This document shows, piece by piece, positions 58,301-64,000 of a stretch of 64,000 bases of DNA. Below the pieces are notes generated by a model that worked only from the letters and a program-made list of their open reading frames with translations, made no database searches and was not told the origin of the DNA. Each line of letters begins with the position of its first letter. The stretch's first letter is position 1. Where the stretch lies: NCBI GenBank assembly GCA_903813345.2, contig CAIIXF020000003.1:20786931-20850930 (forward strand), given 5' to 3'. Source of the DNA: Owenia fusiformis (Eukaryota > Annelida > Polychaeta > Sabellida > Oweniidae). Made by a program: the position numbers and the translations under genes.

Positions 58301-61079
58301 GTACACAGCTGCAAAAGTTGATCAATACAGGGTACAAGGAATGTAAATTGTTCAATAGTACAGGGAGCGAGAAAGTAAGCTGATTATACAGACATACTAT
58401 GTCCCGATCTCATGTATATTTACGTTGCAAACAGTGAACATAATACTTAAAAGGCCGCCTGTTGATGCTTTGAGGTGTCATCAATTGTTATTTAATCCAA
58501 ATAAAGTAAACATTATTTAGTAGATTTAGACACGGGCTTTCAGGTCGTAAATGCATTTTAGTCATTAAATTAACAAGAACGCTAGATTATACGTGTTACT
58601 AGGGTATCAAATTGAAATAAAATAACGAAATTAAATATAAACACGTAAGTGATAAATGACTATTGGCTATCAGGATTAATGACTATCCGCTATTCAGAAT
58701 AATTAAAATTGCGTGAACTACATGTAAAGAATCTTTCTTGAATGGTCTAATTCACTACCGTCCTCAAAAACCGATCATTTAAAATAGTTTGTTCAAAATA
58801 CCATCATGCCACGACATTTTGTTCTTCACGATTTGCTGTAGAGGTGATATGACGTCGTATTTCTCTATTATTGTAAAAAAACTAATACCAGATCGATGTA
58901 GTCTTATATGACGTGTTGAATGTCAGATGTTTTTTGATGGTATCTGCTCCAGTGATTTTGCATTTAATCATGAAACGCTCACCACAAGACACCTCGAAAC
59001 AAACATTATCCTCCTTGTGACAAGAGGAAAAATGTTTCACAATATGTTATGCCTTACGGCAAAGTAAAGATACATTTCCGGGACGACTATTTTGCATCTT
59101 AAGATTTTAGAAAAACAATTAATTCACAAAAGTACATTTGAATAACATACTGGAAAACGTATCCACATATAACACGCTGACAAGCAGTTTAAATAACAGT
59201 TTACTGGGGTTTTGTTACATATCAATGTAACATTTTCGAAGGGAAACTTACATGCTCCCTGTACGTTGACAGATTTACTGAAATGTATCGTGTATTGCAT
59301 TAAGTTTTGCTTCACTGCGCCCACTATATTCTACAAACTGCTTGATGAATCAATTCTATATGTCTGGTAGAACACTAAAAATAAATGTAAAATGTATTTT
59401 ACGTTCAGAAATATGGAATTAAACCCACGTCCTCCATTTGCAACTTAGCTGTACCCTGTCTCCCTTTTAAACGTGGTCACGTGGTAGGGTAGTGTGATAT
59501 TCTGTATATCGTGCATTTTATACTCTCGTGAGAATATAATATATTCACTCGTTCGCTACGCTCACTTGTGAATATATCATATACTCACTCGAGTATAACC
59601 ACGATATACAGAAAGAACCATTATATAACCTCATAATATCTATCTGCAATGTTTCTAAGAATAAGAAAGATAGGATTATTATTTAGGAGTATATAAATGT
59701 GAAACATTATTATTTCTCTGTAGTGATAATCAGCATGTGATTGGTCAGTCATGTACCATGTGACCAAAAATACCACAAGGTTCGATTTGAAAGGTTATTT
59801 TTTGAAAAATAAATACAGGTTTTCAACGAATGTGACGTCACATGTATAGACTACTTTGAAAACGTGGCATTATTTATCAAATTTTCGATTTTTGAGACAC
59901 TATTGTTAAAGTGTTGATATGTATGACAGGCCCGTAGCCAGGATTTGCCAAGGGGTTCACTTTTTGAAAAATTCCATGGGGGGTTCACTTGTGACAATTT
60001 TGGTCCAAAAATGGCGAAAACTGCATGAGTTTGAAAGAATTTTTGGCCAGGGGGGGGGGTCGCTCGAACCCATCGAACCCCCCTGGCTACGGGCCTGTAT
60101 GAAATAGTAAAACAAATATTGAATTCTGTTTTCGTGCAATACCTGTATACATTTCCGGGGAATGTATTCCACTTGCCCTTCGGGCGGCGTCGAATACGCT
60201 CTCAGAAATATATACAGGTATTGCACACAGTCATTCAATATTTGTATAGTAATTATTATTATATGGTTACACAGGTAGTATAATGTATTTTGAAGAAATT
60301 GATTAACCAGAGGAAGGTGAAAGGAAGGTTAAAGCTTTTAAAGAACTCTTATTTTAATTAGCCATTTCCATTCGGATTTATGGTTGGTTAGTTTTAATTG
60401 ATACAAACGAGTTCATTTTTCTGAGATATCAGTGACCATTTATTGTAACTCGCATTTGTTACCATTTGTTGAGTTCTTAGATGACGAGCAGACTGCGTAG
60501 TTAACATGCCAACGTGGGAACTATTTTCTTTTAAAATAGTCATGTTTTGATATCAATATTAAATTATTCCCTAATAAATATCACGCGTTCTCAAATTATA
60601 TTAACGAGGCGACATGTACACTCCCTGTCACGTTTCTAATTAACTCATCTGTTTTTCAGCCACTGATGACAAAATTACAGAAGCAGTGTTGAACCTGGAC
60701 AGAACGAGTATCGGTGACATAAGAGAGCTGCCTATCAGGGAACCTAAAAATGCTCAATCTAACGCAAAGTATATACTTAAGCTCATAACGCTTACGGGAT
60801 CACACGTCAGACTATATCTAAATTCGTCATCCTGTTACCTTTCATGCATATCAAGTGATTATATAAGCCTCTGTGGAAACACAGATAGGAACGTCAGCGG
60901 TGCGGATGAGCACGTGTTTGATTGCGTGGGTCTAAATGAAAAGTCGGCATTGGATGAAAACTCTAATCAGACATCTTCCATGCAAATACTTACCTCGGCG
61001 TCGAACTCCTTGAATATCCTCATTAGCACTGGACAGGGAGGAGACAAGTCTAATATCTATGCAACATATGAAGTGATAG
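28363..61079 (+). CDS. Large C-type lectin receptor-like gene, 3' end beyond window
   Basis: Coding exons in order: 29462-29736, 31135-31232 (extendable, see below), 39977-40144, 41342-41516, 41942-42096, 51149-51868, 60660-61079. The joined frame is 2011 nt, 670 residues, with no stop, so the gene continues past 61079. Junction phases agree throughout (mostly phase 1, the modular type). The N-terminus has a hydrophobic stretch (about residues 15-34) suited to a signal peptide or anchor. Then comes one C-type lectin domain, followed by about 490 residues with many N-x-S/T sequons and scattered cysteines that I do not recognise. No membrane segment is clear before the window ends. It could be a secreted lectin, an adhesion molecule or a receptor; the function is not determined. 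Confidence 0.75.
29462..29736 (+). CDS. Lectin gene exon 2: signal region and first half of CTLD
   Basis: The ATG has A at -3. It encodes MKLCRLYTQYSTASWIAWNW, then a hydrophobic KILFIKILIADSVA, then the start of the C-type lectin fold: PECVLYRDVCVWIP (N-terminal cysteine pair of a long-form CTLD), LNWAEAQEFCERNG (alpha-1 with the conserved Cys) and SQLVRVTDKSF (alpha-2 lead-in). It ends AAG|GTTTGT in phase 2. If the upstream part is not coding, the exon could begin at an AG near 29547. Confidence 0.75.
30370..30546. mobile_element. MITE family B copy 1
   Basis: Short inverted ends CCGGTGTGAAA and TTTTACACCGG enclose a sequence shared almost word for word with 57730-57900 (AAATTATGGTCCC, CCTTACTGGCCCTGACTGTG, AGGTCACCATATAAATCAAT). 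Non-coding; it is in a lectin-gene intron. Confidence 0.75.
31135..31232 (+). CDS. Lectin gene exon 3: WIG segment of CTLD
   Basis: Acceptor ATTTCAG|A completes an Arg codon. The exon encodes FRNIIHPLWIGATDKSNETQ, then FQWADGTTVNYT, and ends ACAG|GTAGGT in phase 1. W-I-G and the W-x-D-G-T motif are the conserved beta-2/loop elements of CTLDs. It joins to the next exon as NYT-DWFTGQPND, which reads as a normal CTLD. Confidence 0.85.
31233..31510 (+). repeat. Three partial tandem copies of lectin exon 3
   Basis: The exon 3 sequence plus the start of its downstream intron is repeated head to tail: copy 2 at 31233-31343 (111 bp), copy 3 at 31344-31448 (105 bp) and a truncated copy 4 to about 31510. 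The reading frame stays open through all of them (HSWWIGPTNN..., HSCWIGPANKSN..., LWIGPTHKSN) and stops at 31528. Copies 2 and 3 each end in AG|GTAGGT, like the real donor, in the same phase. Copies 2-4 lack a 3' splice site, because the intron start (GTAGGTRCATA) replaces it. Confidence 0.85.
31740..32850. mobile_element. ~1.1-kb element with ~65-bp inverted ends
   Basis: GGGAAGTCCTCCATATATTA at about 31750 is mirrored by TAATATATGGAGGACTTCCC at about 32812. Pairing extends across ACACCAGGTAA/TTACCTGGTGT inside and GATATGTCCACGG/CCGTGGATATGTC outside. No transposase is seen. It contains the CpG-rich block at 32340-32600. Confidence 0.65.
32533..32580. promoter_or_regulatory. NRF1-like and TCTCGCGAGA palindromes in a CpG-rich block
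   Basis: TGCGCATGCGC at 32535-32545 matches the NRF1 palindrome and TCTCGCGAGA at 32568-32577 matches the BANP/Kaiso-type CGCG element. Both are typical of TATA-less animal promoters. The surrounding 32330-32600 is visibly richer in CpG than its neighbours. A minus-strand frame starting ATGCGCACAACGG within the NRF1 site stays open for about 42 codons, but no gene is recognised. Confidence 0.4.
32900..34580. other. Intron DNA of the lectin gene, nothing recognised
   Basis: AT-rich with only short, unconvincing open frames on both strands. Confidence 0.35.
34585..36210 (+). mobile_element. 5'-truncated LINE (CR1/Jockey-like) with A-rich tail
   Basis: The fragment starts inside the reverse transcriptase fingers/palm region. 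It has [20 protein letters not shown] (about 34660-34720) and the catalytic YADDTSIYF (about 34757). The thumb region follows (NFKPEKS, HKHLGYTFDEHMS, FIRPHFEY), then a stop or frame break near 35207, more ORF at 35318-35614, and a C-terminal CxCG...HLFFYCP knuckle at 35713-35765. The coding part ends at 35940. An A-rich tail (about 36196-36215) follows AATAAATTG. It sits in a lectin-gene intron; stops and frame shifts show it is dead. Confidence 0.88.
36390..36850. repeat. Segmental repeat related to lectin exon-4 flank, copy 1
   Basis: GGGGTAGAAACGCCTCCAGT and GATCGTTTTACAATGT occur here and again at 39078-39225. TTGTTCCAATGGGGTTCGGA, CCATTCAAAAGATGACCATT and ACTGGTTTAAGAGAAACGTG recur at 55060-55260 and in degraded form at 39590-39850. 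This points to old duplication of the DNA around the CTLD exon. Confidence 0.65.
36950..37020 (+). CDS. Possible alternative terminal exon in the lectin intron
   Basis: After the acceptor-like AATAATATACAG, a phase-1-compatible frame reads D-RPTTQEQHEYPKSCVNDPVF-AN then TAG. Spliced after exon 3 it would truncate the lectin domain. It lies directly after a copy of the segmental repeat that also precedes exon 4, so it may instead be the decayed remnant of a duplicated exon. Confidence 0.25.
37420..38919. repeat. Minisatellite, ~44-bp unit, ~34 copies
   Basis: Unit: ATGCTCATCACTCTTAAGAT, CTTCAATATGCCCTTAGAAT, AATG. Variation between copies is limited to a few positions (C/T in CTCTYAAG, G/C in TTASAATA, CATSACTC), and runs of adjacent copies share variants, indicating stepwise local duplication. 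It lies in the intron before lectin exon 4. Confidence 0.93.
39065..39450. repeat. Direct repeat upstream of lectin exon 4
   Basis: 39226-39450 (CATCCTCCTAGCAGGTGTCC, TGCGAGTTCTCAATCGG, GAAATGCTAACTGCTTATCG, TTTTGAAGCCCTGTGATCGG) is repeated at 40155-40385, just after exon 4. The two copies bracket the exon 930 bp apart. 39065-39225 matches 36390-36530. Confidence 0.75.
39977..40144 (+). CDS. Lectin gene exon 4: Ca-binding half of CTLD
   Basis: Acceptor TTTTCTAG. The exon encodes DWFTGQPNDDGLGDDDCVEL, then a long loop, then SFHWNDISCTVENFFICEQD and K. The WND motif and the last two cysteines of the domain are present. The sugar-selectivity triplet reads QPN, neither the mannose-type EPN nor the galactose-type QPD, so Ca/sugar binding is possible but its preference cannot be assigned. 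Ends AAAG|GTACTC in phase 1. Confidence 0.88.
40155..40385. repeat. Direct repeat downstream of lectin exon 4, with G run
   Basis: Second copy of the 39226-39450 segment, containing a long poly-G run at about 40301-40313. Direct repeats on both sides of one exon are the footprint of a tandem exon duplication in which one exon copy has been lost, or a substrate for exon deletion by recombination. Confidence 0.72.
40386..41341. other. Lectin-gene intron 4, remainder
   Basis: Non-coding AT-rich DNA; no repeat or exon recognised before the acceptor at 41341. Confidence 0.35.
41342..42096 (+). CDS. Lectin gene exons 5 and 6: N-glycosylated module of unknown family
   Basis: Exons 41342-41516 (AG|ATCTTTATAAG to AGAAT|GTAGGT, phase 2) and 41942-42096 (TTTTTCAG|ATGC to GAAG|GTGAGT, phase 1) encode about 110 residues starting DLYKMSSHIDCLPILQINF. 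There are six sequons (NET, NNS, NST, NGT, NLS, NTS) and five cysteines. Alternating hydrophobic stretches (MVIVTLRYMFF, IDIYMVDVCLTLV, VIFTFC) suggest a beta-sandwich ectodomain. I do not recognise the family. Confidence 0.65.
42097..42991. other. Lectin-gene intron 6, first part
   Basis: AT-rich DNA with short meaningless frames. It ends at the left boundary of the large inverted-arm element. Confidence 0.35.
43985..44057 (-). ncRNA. tRNA-like Pol III box pair, left arm copy
   Basis: Reverse-complement copy of the sequence described at 49763-49832, lying in the left arm on the minus strand. Same A-box-like and B-box-like motifs. Confidence 0.35.
44178..44232 (+). ncRNA. tRNA-derived (SINE-type) Pol III promoter remnant
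   Basis: TGGCGCTAGTG (A-box-like) and GTGGTTCGTATCCC (B box, close to GGTTCGANTCC) are about 33 bases apart, the spacing of tRNA-derived SINE heads. No complete cloverleaf could be drawn. An inverted copy lies in the right arm at about 49592-49646. Confidence 0.4.
44385..45450. mobile_element. Nested inverted-repeat element in the centre of the large structure
   Basis: The outer arms CCACTCAGTAAAAATACGAT and CGTAATTTTACTGAGTGG continue through TTTCTCTGCA and GATCATTCAAATATATATGTGTTCCTGACACG-type pairing. Inside, 44752-45165 is a second ~410-bp hairpin with ~170-bp arms (CTGGAAAGTAACATTTTGGT facing its complement, and CCTTGCTTTTTTCAGGAAAG likewise). Confidence 0.75.
45874..45991. mobile_element. 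Palindromic MITE, family A copy 2
   Basis: Ends CTTGGTCACATTTGCTCCGA and AGCAAATGTGATCCAGGCAT. The core is CGGCGCCCGGCCGATTGAGT with the mirrored TTTTGAACAAAATACTC. Part of the right arm is deleted compared with the copy at 55662. Confidence 0.72.
46347..46585 (+). repeat. Dispersed repeat, family C copy 1
   Basis: Shares with 61550-61770 the ordered blocks GCGAG(C/T)AGGTAGTTACCA, TTCGGGTCA, CATGGC(G/T)GGTAT, AATATGTCCAGTGAA and TTTTTGTGATTTT. Both copies are in the same orientation. Non-coding. Confidence 0.65.
47033..48654. mobile_element. ~1.6-kb element with inverted ends
   Basis: AGAGAATTTTCGTTATAAGT at about 47035 is mirrored by ACTTATAACGAAAATTCTCT ending near 48645. A second internal pair is TTTAAAGGGTCTTGT (about 47085) and ACAAGACCCTTTAAAG (about 48128). 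No protein is recognised inside. It lies in the centre of the 7.8-kb structure. Confidence 0.65.
49763..49832 (+). ncRNA. tRNA-like sequence in the right arm
   Basis: TAGCTCGTTGGCCTCATGGT resembles the D-arm/A-box of tRNAs, CCTGG...CTAGG could form an anticodon stem with an oversized loop, and GTTGATCGAGACCC is a degenerate B box. The acceptor stem is not evident, so this is a tRNA pseudogene or SINE head rather than a functional tRNA. Confidence 0.4.
51149..51868 (+). CDS. Lectin gene exon 7: 240-residue ectodomain module
   Basis: The long open exon starts after TCTTTTAG as DASFPLEQCNKSLRMRIIIE and ends AAACAAG|GTAATG in phase 1. It has six sequons (NKS, NNT, NST, NNT, NVT, NST) and only one cysteine. 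The beta-rich pattern, with repeated hydrophobic strands such as HPIIVMLYLM and NMVFTFYLTD, suggests one or two immunoglobulin/fibronectin-like folds, but no diagnostic motif is visible. Uninterrupted 720-nt coding and phase agreement at both ends support it as real. Confidence 0.75.
51869..52880. other. Lectin-gene intron 7, first part
   Basis: Non-coding. A weak tRNA-like string (TTAGCATAGTGGTTAGAACA at about 52486) lacks a convincing B box. A GGGGACTAT-type motif repeats loosely at 52620-52790. Confidence 0.35.
52880..53990 (+). pseudogene. Possible decayed coding remnant of unknown origin
   Basis: Base composition is less AT-rich than its surroundings. Open frames at 52905-53171 and 53187-53462 follow each other, and another frame continues the coding-like character (for example INDEIGSSMLGQLAWKPC near 53360). 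This looks like an old protein-coding or retrocopied sequence with frame shifts and stops. No family was recognised; it lies inside a lectin-gene intron. Confidence 0.3.
55020..55300. repeat. Segmental repeat related to lectin exon-4 flank, copy 3
   Basis: TTTTGTTCCAATGAGGTTC, CCATTCAAAAGATGACTATT and ACTGGTTTAAGAGAAACGTG match the copy at 36590-36840. No lectin exon is readable after it. Confidence 0.65.
55662..55806. mobile_element. Palindromic MITE, family A copy 3 (best preserved)
   Basis: Ends ATGCCTGGGTCACATTTGCT and GCACATGTGACCAAGGCAT. Inside, CGGCACCCGGCCGATTGAGC and ACTCAATCGGCCGGGCGCCG face each other around AATTTTGAACAAAAT. Nearly the whole 145 bp can fold on itself. Confidence 0.8.
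56811..56875 (+). ncRNA. tRNA-derived SINE head or tRNA pseudogene
   Basis: GTGTAGCTCAGCGATAGCG is a good A-box/D-arm (TAGCTCAG). AGATTTGACCCCCG, 31 bases on, is a degenerate B box. No proper acceptor or anticodon stem, so not a functional tRNA. Confidence 0.4.
57335..57418 (+). promoter_or_regulatory. Possible internal promoter and tiny first exon
   Basis: TTTTTATATAGC at about 57334 precedes AACATGGCTAGTAAAG|GTAAATA at 57403-57425. The ATG-led MASK frame ends in phase 1, compatible with splicing to lectin exon 8 at 60660, and would give a product without signal peptide or lectin domain. The support is motif-level only. Confidence 0.2.
57730..57900. mobile_element. MITE family B copy 2
   Basis: Matches 30370-30546 across AAATTATGGTCCC, CTTACTGGCCCTGACTGTG, TCACCATATAAATCAATAGA and ACCACCTACCC. 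Terminal repeats are more decayed (CCAGTGTAAAA and TTTTAC). Confidence 0.72.
57901..59490. other. Lectin-gene intron 7, unassigned stretch
   Basis: AT-rich, no exon recognised. Small open frames (for example 59124-59324 on the minus strand) have no family features. Confidence 0.35.
59499..59612. mobile_element. Palindromic MITE
   Basis: TTCTGTATATCGTGCATTTT pairs with CCACGATATACAGAA, and ATACTCTCGTGAG with CTCACTCGAGTAT, around a centre TCGTTCGCTACGCTCAC. A looser palindrome of similar style is at 57560-57640. Confidence 0.7.
60115..60243. mobile_element. Palindromic MITE
   Basis: AATATTGAATTCTG and GTGCAATACCTGTATACATT on the left pair with TATATACAGGTATTGCAC and CATTCAATATT on the right, around a TTGCCCTTCGGGCGG centre. 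Confidence 0.72.
60660..61079 (+). CDS. Lectin gene exon 8: 140-residue module
   Basis: Acceptor CTGTTTTTCAG; the exon reads A-TDDKITEAVLNLDRTSIGD onward and ends GATAG|GTAATA in phase 1, compatible with exon 7 and with further phase-1 exons beyond. It contains a cysteine cluster (SSSCYLSCISSDYISLCGN, later FDCVG) and sequons NSS, NVS and NQT. No membrane helix. The family is not recognised. Confidence 0.7.
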
Positions 61080-61431
61080 GTAATATTATGAATGATGCTT
61101 TTTGCTTTTCATTAATTTGCATGTAGCCTGTTATAATTGACGTTTGATTTCAAATTCAATGTGTTTCTTGGACTCTATAATACACGAATACACGATTACA
61201 CTGAACGAGTTTCTAGGAGATTCGTCAACATTAATGAAAGATTTGATGAGTTTGATGCAAGATGTTACAACGTGTATCTGTTTAAAACATTTCAATCAAG
61301 GTACTTTTGGGAGACAGTTTAGGCCTGATATTGTCAAATTATCATCAACCTTTCGCTAGTATATAATATAATATTAGTTGATACATGTATTAACGAACAG
61401 TATACACGTACACGAATATGGCACATATAAT

Positions 61432-62209
61432 GTATCCCATACTTGAGTGGGTTTGGAGTAGATATCACCCGGGAATATATTTCATATCTGAGGAGCGGGT
61501 AGGATATATTGTATATGTCCCGCTCCAGGCCAATTACCCAAATGCGAGTAGGTAGTTACCAGTTTCACCACCAGGTGGCTGATTCGGGTCAATTAACATG
61601 GCTGGTATATAAGAAACTTCCCTTAAACTTGAATATTATCAATTTAAGTGGCTCAATTTTCATATAACCCTTATGTGTCTGATACTTATACTCATGAAAA
61701 TATGTCCAGTGAAGCAAAATATTATCTGACCACTAAAAGAAAAGATATTTCATTTTTTGTGATTTTATAGCATGGGGTCTATGGGGAATCTCCCCGAGCT
61801 AGAAGTCAGATTTTCAAAGAAAATTAATTTTTCAAAGTTGATAAACACTTTTTAAAACCACATTTCTAGATGTAATTTTACATGTAGATTTCAAATATGA
61901 TATTACTTTGACGGAATTTTGAATTTTTAATGACGTAAATCAAGATTATTTCTACTCACATCTGGGTTATTGCGGGTAGATATGATATATCCATCCCGCC
62001 CCGGGAATTTTTCAAAAGTTTAAAAATCAAGTTTGAAATTTAATTTTTTTTTTCAGTTTAAATGTTACAATTTCATTGTATTGAACTAAAGGAATATTAC
62101 GAAATTGTTAATTGTAAATTGTTCTTTTACTATAGGCCTATTTTGTCATTTGAAAAGGTGGAAAAGGTTATATCTACCCCAAACCCACTCAAGTATGAGA
62201 TACACCTGG
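61432..62209. mobile_element. ~780-bp inverted-ended element carrying family C sequence
   Basis: TGTATCCCATACTTGAGTGG and GTTTGGAGTAGATA at the left face TATCTACCCCAAAC and CCACTCAAGTATGAGATACA at the right. The interior includes the family C repeat (61550-61770), suggesting family C is the body of this non-autonomous transposon. Confidence 0.68.
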
Positions 62210-62636
62210 TCCAGTTATGTATGGTCGGGTTTGGATAGAGGGTATATACATCGGGAAATATTTATATCTCCCCTTGGTCCCTTCGGTCCCTCGGGGAGAT
62301 AGATTTATCCCATAGTTGGACGTGTTACAGGTACATACGTCATAATCGCCGCTCGCATATTTGTTCATAATGCACATAATGACTGAAAACGACAATGGAG
62401 AAAAAACACAGACAATCGGGATCTGTTTGATGGTTTAAAAAAGGGAAGGAGCATACACTTTTAATCAACCAAAAAGTCGAGAAAATAAATGTGGGAATAT
62501 TTGAGAGAGCAGGAAAATCCGCCCACGGCCAAGAAAACAAAACTGGACATGAATATTCTAAAATATTTCAACCATTGAACAATGTGAACCAGATGACCAA
62601 GATTGGTTGAAAAACATATTATCCTATAGTCGGTTC

Positions 62637-62736
62637 AGGACATTGGGATTATCCCTATATATATTTTCCCTCGGGATCTGCGGCCCTCGGGCAGATATAA
62701 TATATTTGCCTCGGGATAATCCCAATATCCTGAACC
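62637..62736. mobile_element. Palindromic MITE
   Basis: AGGACATTGGGATTATCCC faces GGGATAATCCCAATATCCT, with internal CCCTCGGGATCTGCGGCCCTCGGG symmetry. A looser relative (ATATCTCCCC/GGGGAGATAGA) is at about 62255-62305. Confidence 0.7.
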
Positions 62737-62749
62737 TCATATAGGATAA

Positions 62750-64000
62750 TCTCTATATGTCCCTTAGGATAAACCAAAACCTATATCCAAAACCTCCTAG
62801 TACATATAACCCTTATATATATAATCAGTATTCTAAAAGCTATTGCTTTGTTTAAGTTTTATACAGGTATCCAGATCTCTGCCTTATGAACATATGTTTC
62901 AAGGATTATAACTCGATGGTCTTGGTGTAGTTTTTATTTGCAAACAAACTGAAGACACAAAAATTCAAAGGTCTCGCGTAACATCGAAGTGAATTCTACT
63001 TGAATTGATTTTCAATTGATGGTCAAATGGAATGATTGATTATTTTACCTAATTGTTTGCTTTTTCACACTATCTAATGACCATTTCTTGTAAGTTTTTT
63101 GTATCTACTTTATTTTATACGATTTCACACTGTGGTTACGTCTAAACGTATTAACTTCCTAAGTAAACAGTAATAAATAATAAACGACTATAAAGGTATT
63201 AGGTTAACCAAAAAGACAAACTAACCTAGAAGTTACGTATATCATATAAAGCAAACAAGAAAAAAGATAGAAACAAGCAAGCATCTCTTGGAAACTCTCT
63301 CAAAATATTGACATTTCTTTACCTACGCAATGTTACGGTGAGTCATATAATGTTCAACTTTGTTCTCTGGGTGGGCCTCTTTTGTTTTGTATTATATGTG
63401 CCTCTAGATCGAATGATTGAACACAACAGACAATTAAAAGAGACTAGGGATTGAATCAAAATGTTTGTGTTCATGAATTCTATACATTGATAAGATCCCT
63501 GTTCAGTTGGCATATCAAAAATTATCTAGAAAGAGATAAGGTAATTTGTTAATCAAAATTGATTGAGTCTTTATACAAAATAAACATAGCGTCGGAACAG
63601 CGTCGTATGACGAATATAGACCCGACCCCTCGATGCAATTACAATATATCAGAAATATAAACGATAAAAGTTATACGCAGGTATAGGATTACTAATACCC
63701 TTTGTTATATGATGATAATTCAAACATTTAATATGGAAATTAATGGATCTGTCTGTTATTCAACATTACAAGTGGTGAAGTATTTTAAGAGCAATGATTT
63801 AAGTGGACGGATTAAAGAACCTATGTTTCGCTGCATACTGGGTCTATAGAGCAGCTTTGTGATACTCTATAGCATTCTATTATGAAAGAGATATGTTTTA
63901 TCATAGAGGAATCCGATGAATTTTTTACCCTAGTGGTATTTGATTTCAATTCATACCGATATCAATATTTAGAATCTACTTCCAGAGCATTTGTACAACA
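62750..64000. other. Terminal stretch, nothing recognised
   Basis: AT-rich DNA after the last visible lectin-gene exon. It presumably belongs to the next intron. No exon, RNA gene or clear repeat was found. Confidence 0.35.

Noticed and set aside
60686-61126. Stand-alone 146-residue gene
   Set aside because: A consensus acceptor at 60659, a donor at 61080 and matching phase show it is lectin-gene exon 8.

Overview
The window is AT-rich nuclear DNA from an animal. It has spliceosomal GT-AG introns, intron-split protein families, mariner and LINE remnants, minisatellites, and many palindromic non-autonomous elements. The gene content (rho-like GST, WSCD-like Golgi sulfotransferase, M14A carboxypeptidase, modular C-type lectin gene) and the repeat style suggest a marine invertebrate such as a lophotrochozoan or invertebrate deuterostome. 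The species cannot be fixed from the sequence alone.

All recognised host genes are on the + strand. (1) 1116-3695: a rho/A-like glutathione S-transferase with five recognisable exons. The exon for the strand-3/cis-proline segment is missing, and a foldback element ends inside the next exon, so the gene looks broken. (2) 5606-8009: a complete four-exon membrane-anchored sulfotransferase of the WSCD type. (3) 8790-23371: a complete M14A digestive-type procarboxypeptidase (420 residues). Exon 10 is duplicated (10a and 10b, both 85 nt), which forces mutually exclusive use. The two copies are separated by a deleted mariner whose terminal inverted repeats can fold into a hairpin. Intron 1 of this gene holds an intronless phytanoyl-CoA dioxygenase-like gene (10552-11463) and a 2.7-kb dead mariner carrying a nested element. 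(4) 28363 to beyond 61079: a large secreted or membrane gene with a TATA promoter, a C-type lectin domain and several unrecognised N-glycosylated modules. No stop codon is reached in the window. One lectin exon is followed by three partial tandem copies that preserve phase-compatible splice donors.

Between exons lie two minisatellites (62-bp units at 26.3-28.1 kb; 44-bp units at 37.4-38.9 kb), two 5'-truncated LINEs (3.9-4.5 kb and 34.6-36.2 kb), and a 7.8-kb structure bounded by almost identical 1.34-kb inverted arms (42992-50833). There are also direct segmental repeats around lectin exon 4 and at least a dozen palindromic MITE or foldback elements, several in families with two or three copies here.

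The most interesting candidates are the mutually exclusive carboxypeptidase exons with a transposon-derived hairpin between them, the tandem lectin exon with three in-phase donors, and the giant inverted-arm element. All exon calls rest on reading frames, splice-site phase and remembered family motifs; no alignment or expression data were available.
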